From positions 558,001 through 622,000 of the forward strand of contig JAWRVZ010000239.1 of assembly GCA_037043235.1 (NCBI GenBank): 64,000 nucleotides of DNA, written 5' to 3'. Positions 34,430 to 47,900 of this stretch are shown here, in pieces. Within the stretch, counting starts at the first letter, position 1. The number at the start of each line of letters is the position of its first letter. The stretch is from Rhodeus uyekii. Lineage: Eukaryota; Chordata; Actinopteri; Cypriniformes; Acheilognathidae. Below the pieces are notes generated by a model. It searched no databases and was not told the origin of the DNA. It saw only the letters and a program-made list of their open reading frames with translations. The position numbers and the translations under genes are program-made.

Positions 34430-35085
34430 TACTTTTTTCCCTATTTATTGACTGACAGCTTCCTTGTCCTCATATTGAGAAAAAACGTAAGTGCAGAAGT
34501 ATTATACATGTACATTATATACATTATGCATGTCTGTTAGCATGATGATTATTGTAGTTCTAGACTAAATGTGATCATTTACTAATCTCACAAAAAAGAT
34601 GTGAATAAAATCAGTGAAATGCTAAATCGGAATACACAAACAAACCTCCAATAATTAAATGTTAAATTAAACAAATGTTTGTATGCATTTAATCTCTCTT
34701 TATTGACCAGTGTACTTGCTGCTGACCTTCATTAAACCATAAGCAAAAATATTTTATTTTTATTTTGTATTGGTGAAATGTTAAACTTTCTTCTCCTGTA
34801 TCCCATTCTTCTCCGATCAGAATGTCTACACAGCTCAATGGTTTGTTTGAACTGCGCCCTCTATTGAATAGGAGTGAATTTGCGCTCCATTCAGCCTTAT
34901 TATTTAAATTTTGGTGTAAAAGGGCATTTAAATGTCCAAAAGTATAAGATATGAGCTCCTTTTTTTGGTTATTAAAAAACAAACCAACAAGCCAAGTCCA
35001 GACAAGACAAAAAGTAATGCAATTAGTTACTTTTTAAGGGAGTAACACAATATAATGGATTACTTTTCAAAGTAACTACTTTGCA
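34430..35085 (-). repeat. dispersed repeat family A, copy 2 (inverted)
   Basis: GACTGACAGCTTCCTTGTCC, CCTCTATTGAATAGGAGTGA and GTAATGCAATTAGTTACTTT are the reverse complement of blocks in copy 3 (52520-53235). It lies between the two blocks of the CAATTCTGACTTTT tandem repeat. Confidence 0.6.
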
Positions 35086-35089
35086 CTTA

Positions 35090-35350
35090 TTGGGCATTTA
35101 TATCATAATTCTGACTTTTTGTCTCGCAATTTTTTTTTTTTTTTTTTTTACTTACGATTGCAACTATTTGTAAAAGACTTTGTTTCAGAATTGCATGATA
35201 TAAAGTCCCATTCTTAGGAAAGTCAATTCTGACTTTATAACCCACAATTGTGAGATTATGCCTCACAATTCTAACTTTACAACAGTGAGGAAAAAAAGTC
35301 AGACTTGTAAGATAAAAAGTCGCAATTACCTTTTTTATTTTTTTATTCTG
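35090..35350 (+). repeat. degenerate tandem repeat, right block
   Basis: TAATTCTGACTTTTTGTCTC, CCACAATTGTGAGATTATGC and CACAATTCTAAC units, like those at 34060-34330. Confidence 0.65.
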
Positions 35351-35699
35351 TGGCGGAAACAAGCTTCCATATGAAACTGATAAAGCTGAGAAACTATTTT
35401 AAAATATGCACTTTTAATTAATAGTTTCTAATAAAACGTTTTCCAATTATTAAGCAAAAGCAAACTCAAATATAGAGAGATGGAAAGCTTTGTTTTGTTT
35501 TAAGCAGAGGAAGGGGCAGCTTTTCACTTTTTACTCCTGTTCCGCGTTTCCTGTGTTTGTCCTGAGAAATGACAAATCCTACTAAAGTAAAGGACTAGCG
35601 TATGAATAATAACCAGGTCATATTGACGTTTCTCTGTAACTTTCTGAAGTGTCTAGGAATATGAGCTCATTAAGATTTAGCAGCTAAGTTGGGCTGTCA

Positions 35700-35902
35700 T
35701 TTATTGGCTAATGTGAATGTTGGGAACGCCCACTTAACACTATTAGCTAATCAGTTTCAACGGTTGGCCGAGAGTTCCGTTATGTTATTAATATTCATGA
35801 GTTAAACCTTCACTATAGTAGGATTCATAACGCTGAAGATGGGCAGACATACTGTTCCTCAAACCATGATCAGTTAAGAAACTGATATTGATCGACGAGC
35901 TC
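35700..35902 (+). promoter_or_regulatory. nrk: putative nrk promoter / 5' UTR
   Basis: The 200 bp before the nrk start codon are less AT-rich than the surroundings. They hold inverted CCAAT-like motifs (ATTGGCTAATG near 35704 and a related TTAGCTAATCAG near 35745) and AACGGTTGG. No clear TATA box or CpG island is visible. Promoter assignment rests on position only. Confidence 0.3.
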
Positions 35903-35908
35903 ATGAAA

Positions 35909-35965
35909 ATGGCTAGAGACTTCACTACAACAAGTCTGAGTAACATCGACCTCGCCTCTTTACGG
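35909..35965 (+). CDS. nrk: nrk exon 1: N-terminus
   Basis: 57 nt encoding MARDFTTTSLSNIDLASLR, donor gtaagt, phase 0. The family pattern S-L-x-x-I-D-L-x-x-L-R before the kinase domain is clear. An alternative in-frame ATG at 35903 would add Met-Lys, but its context (C at -3, A at +4) is poorer. Confidence 0.8.
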
Positions 35966-38900
35966 GTAAGTCTGTGTTTATGTTCTTATTTCGGAAGTTT
36001 TGCATCTTTTCAACTGCAGCAATTGGTCGAGGCTAGTCACAAAGTTTCTCAGTGTTTACGCTGTTTTAATAGCGATAAGTTCTGTTATTGCCATTTCAAG
36101 TTTAGAGTGGCCGTTAAACGATTCGCTTACATCTTGGGGAAAATATTCGTGTACTTTTCTTCGCTTGTCATTGTCACTGATATATGATTTAGGAATGAAA
36201 TTGTCACAGATGGCTAAACATGTACCGTGTCTCAAATCACTGCGAACTGCCAACCCAGATAACAGTGTGTATGTACATCATAGTTTTATTCAAGTCGAGT
36301 GAGCCACATCAGTGTCTTAAACATGTCATTTTCCCTTTCAGGATCCCGCAGGGATATTTGAGCTCATCGAGGTGGTCGGCAATGGGACGTATGGACAGGT
36401 TTACAAGGTTTGTGCTGGTGTCTCTTTTCATTGCTTTGATTGTTCTTTATTCTTGCAAGTTTAAACGCGTATATTTTGTTTGTGAAACATGATTGTCATT
36501 ATGTATAAGATAGGGCAACATTGCAGTTGTTCTGAGTCAGCCTCTGGTTCAGCGCTAGTAACCTAAATATTTTGTGGCAAAGTTTTGCTAATGAAACCTA
36601 CAAGTGCGGTTTTGGTCTTTGACACACTCTCTGGGTGGAGCTCACTTCCTCATGAAGGTCACAACACGCTTCAGATAAATATCACATCTTTAAAGAAGTG
36701 TGTTTAAGCCCAAACATCCTGTGAAGTGGGATGTGTGACACAGACATGTGTGTTTGATTGAGCTCAGGGTGGATCTGTTACAGTTGCACAAGTCGCTTGA
36801 CTGCAATATTCCCTCTGTGGTCTTTCTTGTGCAACAGAAACCAAAGTGGAGATTTATTCTCTTCTTTCTAGCGTTCTCCAAAAAAAGCTGCAGTAAAAGC
36901 AGGACAATTTGTAGGGTGTTCCCTTTTCATAGGAAGGACCCACATTAGTATAGCCTTAGTATTTTGATTTCAGGGTTCGATTATAATGGTGTGATTCTGC
37001 ACCCCACATGCCATATACTTTTTCCATGTTGTTATAAATGCTAGTGATGGTCAGTGATGTATAACATTTCTCAATACATTGAATTACTACGAAATCTCAG
37101 ATTCCTTAGTTTGCACCATCTCTGAAAAGCCAAACCAATGTTGATTCTTGTTTTATTACGAGCTCTGTCATACTCTCTTCTGTTTTAGTTGTTTTTAACG
37201 GGTGAATTCCTGGAGGTTTGACATTAAGCATGTCAACCTATCAGGCTCATTGTGACAACTAACCTATGCCACTCCCACACCATACACATGGCAATGTAGA
37301 CAGAGCAACTTTTCTCCATTTATGGATTTGACGAAAACTAATATCCCAAGAAAATTGCATTAAGTTTAAAATATATATATAATATTATTAGTTTTTTATA
37401 GGCTTACCATAATAAATCAGGGCAAGACAAAAACACCTTTTGGAAGAAAGATTGAATGGAAAAAGTGTACATTTTAAATTATTTCTGTTAAATAATTTTC
37501 AACCTAGGAAAATGGCATCCCAAAACCAGGAAGCTACTTTTGCAGCATAATATATCATGATTTATATCACAGCTCTTATGCCCATTCAGCATTCAAATAT
37601 TGCATATCCACAGCTAGTTCTGTGTTTAGAAACTTCTTACACAAAAACTTGCTTCATTATGTATTTTCAGTTCTTTACTTCCTGCTTAACATGTGCTCTC
37701 ACTGTTACTACATCTTAGAAGTCAACATTAAACGGAAATTGCGACCGATTCTTCTTCCTTATTGTGATGTCATACATGAAAACTCTTGGTCGTTCAGTGA
37801 AATTTGTTCTGACATTGAAATAGGCCATTCACGTGATTCATAAATGAGCAATATCACACGAATAACTGTGATTATGGCTGTATATCAGCACGGCTGTGAT
37901 TCGGGCTAAGGTCTGGCCATAGAGCTGTGCTGGTGAACTTGATAACTGGATCACTGAGTACCACCGGCAGTGGTACGCTAAAGCACTTTTTTTCTATGTA
38001 TGTGAATGCTGTTTTACGTGTTTTGCAATTAAATGTTACATCATTAATAAATGTTACATACATGGAAACATTTGGATTCATGCTGAATGAGAAAGGGACG
38101 TGAGCCCATTTAAGCTTTATCGGCTTTGTATTAGGCTTGGCGTTCTGGTCACGTCAATTTTACAATATTTCATTAGTTTTCCCTCTGGAACAAAATCAAA
38201 CATTGCCTAAATGTCTTGCAAATGTGGAAGAATTCGGTAGGCAATATGGCGCATCTTGTTGTTTTTGAAATAATAATTAACTTTCTTATAGTATGTAGGT
38301 TACCATTATTTACTGATAATTATTTCAATGTTTTACAGGCTTTAGTGCTTCACTGATTGCTGTGCTAAAAATAAACGCGTATGTCCGTGACAAAATGCAT
38401 GTGACGCTTTTTTTCCCCTTAAATTTACTTTTCAAAATCTCTGAAAACATCACAATAAATGGACTAATATGTGCTGTGTATTATATAATTTGCATATTTG
38501 AGGAGTAAATGACTACATTCTCACCTAAAAAAATTCTTTCAAAGACATTCCATGACACAATGACAGAAGTAAAATTATGGTGGTTTGTTCGTCCGCCATG
38601 ACACAAGAGAAATGTTGCAAGCAGAGGTGGTTCTTCAATGGTTCTAGTCCTGATACTTAGCATGGCTGGAAAAGGCCCTTGGCCAATCAGATTTGAGAAC
38701 CAGAACAAACTGTTGTGTGTGTGTGTGTGTAGACACTGATAAAACACAGCCAGAGGCAATGTATTGTTTTCAAGAAAAATTAAGATCGTTTTCTCCAGCA
38801 TTCCTTCTGAGCTCTAATGTGGATCAGTTTTCACAGATTTTCAACACTGTTTTTTAGGGAATTACTGGAGATCTGCTTTTCTTAAGTATAATCCAGTTGT

Positions 38901-41900
38901 CACCCTTTTTAGACAGCACTTCCTGTTTATGTCCCAGTTCACAGGCATCCTGGAGAACACGAGGAAATCCCCTCAGACAGGAATATCATCTGAAACCTGC
39001 AAACTTGTTCAGTTCATTTTGTTTCACTAATGTGGGAGGACATAGGAGGAGTTGCGCACAAATGTTGAGTACTTGACGTTCAGTTTGGAATGGCCTATTC
39101 CAGCCAGATCATTACTGGAAACACTACTACTAAGGAGACATTGGCTGTCCTGTTTTTCTTTTAGTTCCTCTTTTAAAGATGGTGTTTGGGAGGATGATGT
39201 CATTGAGACAGTTCCCTGTTCCTGATTTACCCTGGATCATATGTTTCTGAGCCATGACACAGCAGCTCTCAAAGTGCTTGAATGCGGATTTCCAAACAGT
39301 GACTGTTCCTGTTCATTACGTCATGCTTGGGGTTCAGCTGTCCCTGTGCTGACCGAACATTACAGCAAGAAGAACAGGGAGTCGCCCAGTGCAGGTGCTC
39401 AGTCTTGTCTAATCAGCAGTGTCTTAAAACAGGGGTGTCCAAATTCAGTCCTGGAGGGCCACTGTCCTGCAGAGTTTAGCTCCAAACCCAATTAAACACA
39501 CCTGAACCAGCTAATCAAGGTCTCTCTTGAAATGCTAGAAACCTAGAAACCGCAGGTTTGTTGAGGGAAGTTGGAGCTGAACTCTGGAGGACAGTGGCCC
39601 TCCAGGACTGAATTTGGACCCCTCTGGCCTTGGAAGATCTTGATCAGCTGTTTCAGGTGTGTTTAATTGGCGTTGGAGATAAGTGCTGCTGGACAGTGGC
39701 CCTCCTGGAGCTGGATTGCACGCCACTGTCTTAAAGGGATAATTCACTTTATGCCTTTTAAAGCCTTTATGAAATTTCTTCTGAAAAACATAAAAGAAGA
39801 CATTTTGAGTTTTAGTTTGTAATTTCCTTAACACCTGGCAGTAGAATTTTGTTTTGACAAGATCATTTATAGACCAGGGCTCAACGCGAAGGATTTTTTT
39901 TTTTCTATTGCCAGTGATTCAAAACTCATCACACAGCGTGAGCCTAATACACATTTTGTTCCATGCGCCTGTATCAACTCAAGACATTACTGACATTCAC
40001 TTCTATAAATATCTACATTGAGGTGAATAATTGAGACACAACTGTGCTAGTGTTTCTTGGTAAAATGGGAGGTGTCAGCTGTTGCTGAAACCATATTTTG
40101 TAAGAATGATGGAGAAACCGCTGATCATTTCCAGTTACTAAGCACTTTCCAGTACATTTGTTTTTTAAAGTGATTTTTGACCTGACCCAACTTTTTTCTG
40201 TCACCATATAAAACCTGTAATAATCTCATACTTGTTTTATAATCTAAAGTTAAAATAAACTGAATTCATTGTCTTAATAATAATAATATTAAATTGTTTA
40301 AAAAAAAATATATTTAACTGTGCCTCATAGTATGTGTGGTACACCTATTGCTAAAATGTAAATCTAATGCAAACATTTCCTGAAATTGACACCGTAGAAA
40401 TTACATCATTTGCACCCTTTCTATAACATGCAGGAAGTTAAGTCACCTTTACTTAAAAAATGATGATTCATTAATGGAAACCAAATTAAATTCTGCTGTA
40501 GAGCAGCTCCAAAAAGACAATACTACACAGTCATTTTGGTTTTGTAACTTTGAAAAGTTCATCAGTTATGAAATGAGTTCACTTCATCTATAAAGCATCT
40601 CTGGAGAAAACCGTGATTTCATCATCCAACTCAGTTCTGTTCTTGCTGTAATTTAGAGGTATTTTTTTTTACGTTTGTAACTCTTCTGAGAGCAGTCTCA
40701 GTACTGTGATACGGGCATAGATAACGTAGAGCGCCAGCTATTGAAAATATACACAGCATCACTTGAATGCTTGAGAGTAAAAATAATTATTTAAACCGGT
40801 GATGAAGACACCCTTTTGCTCAAAGGTGAATTGTTCCAGAGAATTGTTCCCTTTTGATTTACAGCGAGAACGAGGAACCGAGAAAAGTAACTGATCACAA
40901 GATTTTAAAGTATAAGGTGTGTATGGCCTAAAACGATCACCAATATAATCTGGAGCAGAATTGCATAGAGCCTTGTATGCCAAAAGAAGAGTTTTAAAGT
41001 CAACCAAGGTTTTTTTTTTTTTTTTTTTTTAATTTAGGGAGCCTGTAGTGAAGTCCCACTACGTTAAAGATGTTATCTGGTTGAGGCGGCCAAATATGGA
41101 TCAGATTCCGGTCAGAGAATCAGGAATGGAGAACTGATCCTTTGGTTATGAAGCATTTATTTGTAATCCAGATGCAGGTATATAACTGTGAGATTATATG
41201 GTGTGCGTATGCGTGGTCTACAAAGGAAATAAAGAGAAATGTTTTACATTAGTCTCATTGAACTGAATACACAAATGAGTAATAAACATAGTAAACGAAT
41301 ACACTGTACAAATGTCAGCTATAATAATCATAATAAAGTCGACAGAGATACAGTATCACACTAAATAATACACTGCCATAATCAATAACATAAACAAACA
41401 CTCGCGCTGTAACGCGCGCCGTATCGGAGCAACACCAACGCGTCTAGTGATGACTCAGCAGATTAGTTCGGCAAATTACGGCCGAACAAACGGTAAAACA
41501 CGAACGATATAAACATCGGAGATTACTAATGATCTTCACGGCATCTACTCGCAAATATATAACATACATAATGTACTTACAGGTAGTGCATGAACGCACG
41601 CATGACACGGAACACAGTCAGCAACATAAAGATGAACAGTCATCGACTACCGGTGTGCGTCACTAATACCGGGACCCCAACAACAACAACAAAATATTCG
41701 TTCCTAGGACAGGCTTTCTGACACAGCCGCCCCCAATTATCTGATAAGATAATTGAAATCTCTAGGAAAGTCTGTCTGAAGTGTCCATATTATCATCCTC
41801 AAGGTGAGGAAGTGGAATCAGCCGAACAACTGGACGTGTGTAAGTTTTATCTTTAACCTTGACTCTTGCAATACGAACTCTACCATCCGTTCCAGCCAGG

Positions 41901-44900
41901 GTCTCCATCACTGTGCCGACAGGCCAGAGTGCCCGTGGAAGTTGGGGATCGACAATGAGCACTACTTGGCCTACCGTCAGTTCTTTAACATCCGTCCTCC
42001 ACTTATGACGACCTTGCATGCCTGGAAGGTAGTGGCGTATGAAGGAAGTCCAGAAATGGTCAGCAAGCACCTGACTATGTCTCCATCTCCGTCTACCAAG
42101 CAAATTGTTAGAATCATACAGAACCTGTGGTAAAGAGGCATCATGGCGACCCATGAGAAGTAAGTTCGGAGTCACTGGATCCAAGTCAGCGACATCCGAG
42201 GATACATAGCCAAGTGGCTTGGCGTTCAAGATACTCTCTACTTCCACTAGAAGGGTTTGCAGTACTGGTTCTGGGACTGACTGCTCTCGCAGGATCACAC
42301 GTAGTGCTGTCTTAACTGATTTCACCTCACGCTCCCATGTGCCTCCGAAGTGAGGGGCACTTGGTGGATTATGACGAAATCGGATCTTCTGTCCAGCTAG
42401 CAGCTCCTGAAGCTTTGGTGCCATGGCATTGAAGGTCTGTTGTAGTTCCCGATTACCTCCAACGAAATTAGTGCCATTATCGCAAATTAGTTCCATGGGC
42501 TTGCCTCGTCGTGCTATGAATCGACGCAGAGAAAGCAGGAATGCATCAGTGTCCAGGTTCTCTAATAAATCTAGATGCACACAGCGTGTTGTCATACATT
42601 TGTAGATAATCCCCCATCTTTTCTCTTGACGGCGACCAAGATTGACTGCAAATGGACCGAAGCAATCTACACCAGTAGAATGGAAAGGTGGCTTATACAA
42701 GTTTAACCGGCAGGGTGGTAGATCGGCCAATCGTGGGGTCTGAGGCTTGGCACGCCACCGCTGACAGTCTCGGCATGTGCGTTGCGGTTTACGAATTGCT
42801 TCTCTGCCTCGAAGCACCCAATACTGGCGCCGAAGTTCCGCTAGAACTCTTTCTGAGCCAGGGTGAAGAAGTCGTTGATCGGTATCTTTAATTAGCAGAA
42901 GGGTGATATGATGTCTTGGATCTAACACAATGGGGTGCACAGATTCCAGGTCAAGGTCACAAGCACGACGTAACCGCCCACCCACACGGATAAGTCCAGT
43001 GGTCCCATCATACTCTGGGGCGAGAGAGATCAAACGACTATCAGCTGGGACTGACTGTCCAGCCTTTAAAGCCTTGACTTCAAGCGGGAAGGAGTCACTT
43101 TGCGCCTGCAGCAGAAGGAGTCTCTCTGCTTCAATGTATTCAGAAGCCGTTGCGGGAGAGTCAGTATTTATTTCAGCCGCCCCATGCAGGGATCTAACAG
43201 TGGATTGGACAAGTTCTTGCCATGTGGAGAACTGGCTGTGATCAGGTATGGAACTATTAAGCATGGAAACAGTTCCGATGAAGGCAGCTTTCTTTAATTC
43301 GCTGAGGTCTGGCTCTTTATCAGTCTTGAGAGTAGATGGCCACTGGTCGATTGGCTGGCTTAGGAATGCTGGTCCGGAGCTCCACTGATGAGGGCCTGCC
43401 AGCTCAGTTAGTGAAAGACCTCGTGTGATGTGGTCAGCAGAGTTGCGAGCCGACTCAACATACCTCCATTCAGCCATATCGGTGAGGGTCTGTATTTCTG
43501 CTACACGTGTTCCTACAAACACCTTGTAGCGACAGGACTCTGATGTCAGCCAGTATAATACAGTGGTAGAGTCAGTCCAGAAAGTAACCTTGTGAATAGG
43601 AATAGTCAACTCTGTTTGGATCACCTTGGCCAACTGGGCCCCAGTCAGGGCTGCACTCAGCTCCAAGCGAGGCATGGACAGACATTTCCTCGGTGCTACT
43701 CTTGACCTGGCCAGCACAAAGGTGACAGTAACCTGTCCTTGACTATCTGTGGTACGCAAGTAGGCCACTGAACCATAAGCTCTTTCTGAGGCATCACTAA
43801 AGACATGAATCTCTCGCATGACTGAAGTGTTGTCATTAAAGGCTGAGGTGTATGTTCGAGGGAACTGCAACTGAAGGAGAGTAGGTAGTTCTCTCACCCA
43901 GGTAAGCCACTGTTCTCTCAAATGCAGAGGTTCAATGGGGTCATCCCAACCGAGGTTATGCTTCCAGAGGTCTTGGATAAGTACCTTGGCCCTGGTAGTG
44001 AATGGGACGATGAACCCCAAAGGGTCATACTGACTTGCCAGCGTCCTATACATGTTCCTCATGGTAGGCTCAGCAGGCTCTGTAGAGCGCAAATTATAAC
44101 CCAGGGTGTCATTGATGCAATTCCATCGCAGCCCAAGAGTGGGTTCTTGGAGGTCTTTGCTTAGTTGTGTCAACCAACGTTCACTACTAGCAGACTTTGC
44201 ATCGGTAGGAAGGTGCTGGATCACAGATGGTACATTGCTTGCCCATTGTCTTATTTCAAAGCCTCCATCGGAGAGAGTTCGGCGCAGTCCATCAACTATT
44301 TCTTTGGCTTCATTTACGGTTGGTGTACTGTGAAGGCAATTATCAACATAGAATGAATTTTCCAGTATGTTGACTAGATCAGGCATGTCTTTGTGTCCTT
44401 GGGCGTGGCGTTGGAGGGCATAGATGGCACAGCATGGGCTGCATGTAGTGCCAAACGGGAGTACCTGCCACTCATATACATCAGGTTCCACCTCCCTGCG
44501 CATGTCCCTCCAAAGGAACCGCAGCACTGACTTGTCGGCTGGCAGTAGGCGTGTTGTCACAGGAGGGATTCCTGTTTGCAGTATCGCATATGGCCTTGTA
44601 GGTGGGAATAGTGTTGTTCTGGTAGGGTGCTGTGGCATAGATGGCGTACTTGTACTGATTGGATGTGCAGCAGTAGACATGACTGTGGCTCCTGAGTGAG
44701 ATTGGGGAACCACATTCGATACCACAGTACGATCTGGTGCAATTATGGGGTTTGCCAGAGGTACATTAAAGACAGGTGATGAGACTGTTTGTGGTAAAGG
44801 CTGGATACCTGCAGGCGGTCTAAGTGATGACTGAGACACCCAAGAACCATCAGGAATGATCTGTTCAGCTGGATGAATCTGCATAGTGGAGGTAATAACT

Positions 44901-47900
44901 GGTGACTGAGTAGAGGGGTGCGGGAGAGAGTCTGATGGACGAGGTGGACTCATATGTTCAAGCTGAGGTTGTGGCGAAAGGCTGTCAGGTGAGCCTGGAG
45001 GCACAGGGGTTGTTGAACCAGAGTCTTTAATAAGCATGCAGGACACAAGCTTCGCTACCTCGAGTTCAGTCTCTGCTTGTTGCAGCTTACGCTGTCTTTC
45101 AAGATGCTTGGATAAAGCCTCCTTTGCTGTGAGGGCTTCCTCTTGCATACGCTGGGCTTCTTTGGCTTGAGCCTGTAGCCGCTGGTATTCCACGTCGGCC
45201 AGTGAGTCCTCCTCGACCTGCTGCCGAAGACTGTCTAACTGCCTCTGTTTAATCTTCTCCTCCAAAATAGCAGTCTGGACACTAGAGAGTTCTGTTGGAA
45301 GATAAACACCAGTGGAGGTAATAGAGCGCCTACTTGACCTGGAGTGAGAGCTTGCGCCGCTGTGAGACGTTTTCCTCGAGCTGCTTCTTGGGCGACTGGT
45401 ACAGTGGGAAGAAGCTTTAGGAGGGGGGTCCTTAGCGGGTCGGTAGCCAACCTCATAATCATCAAGGTGAGAGGGCAAATTAGTCCTGCGGCGGGGTCTA
45501 TCCATTGTCTTTGTTGTGTCACTTTCTGCTGGATCCATATTGGTTTGATCTTGCTCTCAATCCGGCTCGAAGGACCATAAATGTAATGAAGTCCCACTAC
45601 GTTAAAGATGTTATCTGGTTGAGGCGGCCAAATATGGATCAGATTCCGGTCAGAGAATCAGGAATGGAGAACTGATCCTTTGGTTATGAAGCATTTATTT
45701 GTAATCCAGATGCAGGTATATAACTGTGAGATTATATGGTGTGCGTATGCGTGGTCTACAAAGGAAATAAAGAGAAATGTTTTACATTAGTCTCATTGAA
45801 CTGAATACACAAATGAGTAATAAACATAGTAAACGAATACACTGTACAAATGTCAGCTATAATAATCATAATAAAGTCGACAGAGATACAGTATCACACT
45901 AAATAATACACTGCCATAATCAATAACATAAACAAACACTCGCGCTGTAACGCGCGCCGTATCGGAGCAACACCAACGCGTCTAGTGATGACTCAGCAGA
46001 TTAGTTCGGCAAATTACGGCCGAACAAACGGTAAAACACGAACGATATAAACATCGGAGATTACTAATGATCTTCACGGCATCTACTCGCAAATATATAA
46101 CATACATAATGTACTTACAGGTAGTGCATGAACGCACGCATGACACGGAACACAGTCAGCAACATAAAGATGAACAGTCATCGACTACCGGTGTGCGTCA
46201 CTAATACCGGGACCCCAACAACAACAACAAAATATTCGTTCCTAGGACAGGCTTTCTGACAGAGCCAATGCAGTGAGACAAGGCCAGGGGAGATCTGATG
46301 CTGTTAAGAATCTGGCGGCTGAATTTTGACCTATCTGTAACTGAGACGGTGTAGATTGAGGCAGGCCAATATACAGAGGGTTACAGTAATCCAATCAAGA
46401 AATTAGTGCATAAATCACACTTTCAAGGGCTTAACTGGAAAGAAGGTGTTTCACTTTTGAATTTTAAAAAAGCTACTCTTTACAACTGCATTTACATGCT
46501 TGTCAAATTGGAGAAGAGGATTAAAAAAGACCCCAGGATGGTATTGTCATAAATACCTAGTTTTTTTTTCTTCTAAAAGAGATGAAAAATATGCACATTT
46601 CTTTTAAAGGCGTTCCTGTTGGAAGAAATACAGTTTTTCTGGCTCCTCTCTTGAGGGCCTGAGTGTGCTCATTGTACCACGACGTGGGACTGTTCTCCTT
46701 GATCTTCATTTAAGCGCAAAGGGAGAGTCCTTAGTTTCTGTAACAAGTTTTTCTGAGCTATAATATGTATTGGGTAGTTGAAACAAAGGAAGGTAGTTGA
46801 ACCAAGGAAGATTATTTATAGCTATCGTTAGTGGTAGAGGTTATAGTTCTACTATATTTGCATCAGGGTGTTGGTTTTTCAGCTTTGGCTAAATGGAGTC
46901 TACACAAGATTATAGATAATGATCTGAGATGTCATCGCACAGAATTTCAACAGCATCAACATTAATTCAATGCAACAATATTAGATCTAAAGTATGATTA
47001 CAACAATGAGTGGGTCCTGACACGTGATAGAGCCAATAGAGTTTAAGATATCTCTAGATTCCAATCCCAATGCATATTTTTTTTATCTTCATGGGTTAAA
47101 GTCACCAACAAATATGACTATCTGCAACAAGTACTAACTCTGATAGAAAATCAGCAAACTATTTGATAAAGACTATGTAGTGGCTTGTATACAGTAGACA
47201 GCACAAAAGTAAAGTGGGATTTTTCGTTCACACTAGATGGTTTTACATAAAGCACCATGACTTCAATAGAATTATGTTTGAAACTAGACTTTTGAGTATA
47301 AATTACAGCAACACCTCCACCTTTACGTTTCAGACGAGACTCTTGTTTATAACTGTAATCTTGAGGAGTGGACTCATTTAAAGTACTGTAATTGTCTGGT
47401 TTTAGACAGGTTTCTGTCCTTGTCCTCAAACACAACAAATCTTGGTTATGATCTGTAATCATATCAATTACAATAAGTGCTTTTGTAGAAAATGATCTAA
47501 TATTCAGCAAGCCAACGTTTATCATTTGTTCATCTGTTTTTATTTGTTGCAACAGAAAGACTATGTTGCATATTACCAGGTAGATGTCAACCTCAAAACT
47601 TGTCTAACTGTCTAAGATCGTCTTATTCTGAAAACATTGAGTCATGACAGTCTGCTATATGTCTCATCACCATCAAGGAAGACAAGTAATAATCTCACTC
47701 CATCTATGCTTACACAAAAGTAAGTGTTGACTGCATTTGAAAATAAATACAAATAATTGTTGCTCCTTTTTTGTGTACTACAGTATTAATGGAAACCACC
47801 ATTAGCTTGTGTTTTTTGTTTGATCACCCTGAATTTGCCAAGTAAAACATGTTCCTGTATCAAAATCTTTTATTGATCTTCAAACAAAATTCCTGTCCAA

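Larger units (their letters stand above)
41044..46261 (-). mobile_element. BEL/Pao LTR retrotransposon, young, internally deleted
   Basis: 5.2 kb with 680-bp direct LTRs at 41044-41723 and 45582-46261, TG...CA ends and a GAGCC duplication. Reading the two LTRs side by side I see one difference, G at 41048 against A at 45586. Transcription is leftwards: 5' LTR on the right, primer site 45577-45561, one ORF 45538-41762, then a G-rich tract before the 3' LTR. It is shorter than a usual BEL (7-9 kb) because much of gag, the protease and the front of RT are missing. Confidence 0.93.

Noticed and set aside
41804..45580. Several + strand frames across the BEL element.
   Set aside because: Shadows of the minus-strand polyprotein.
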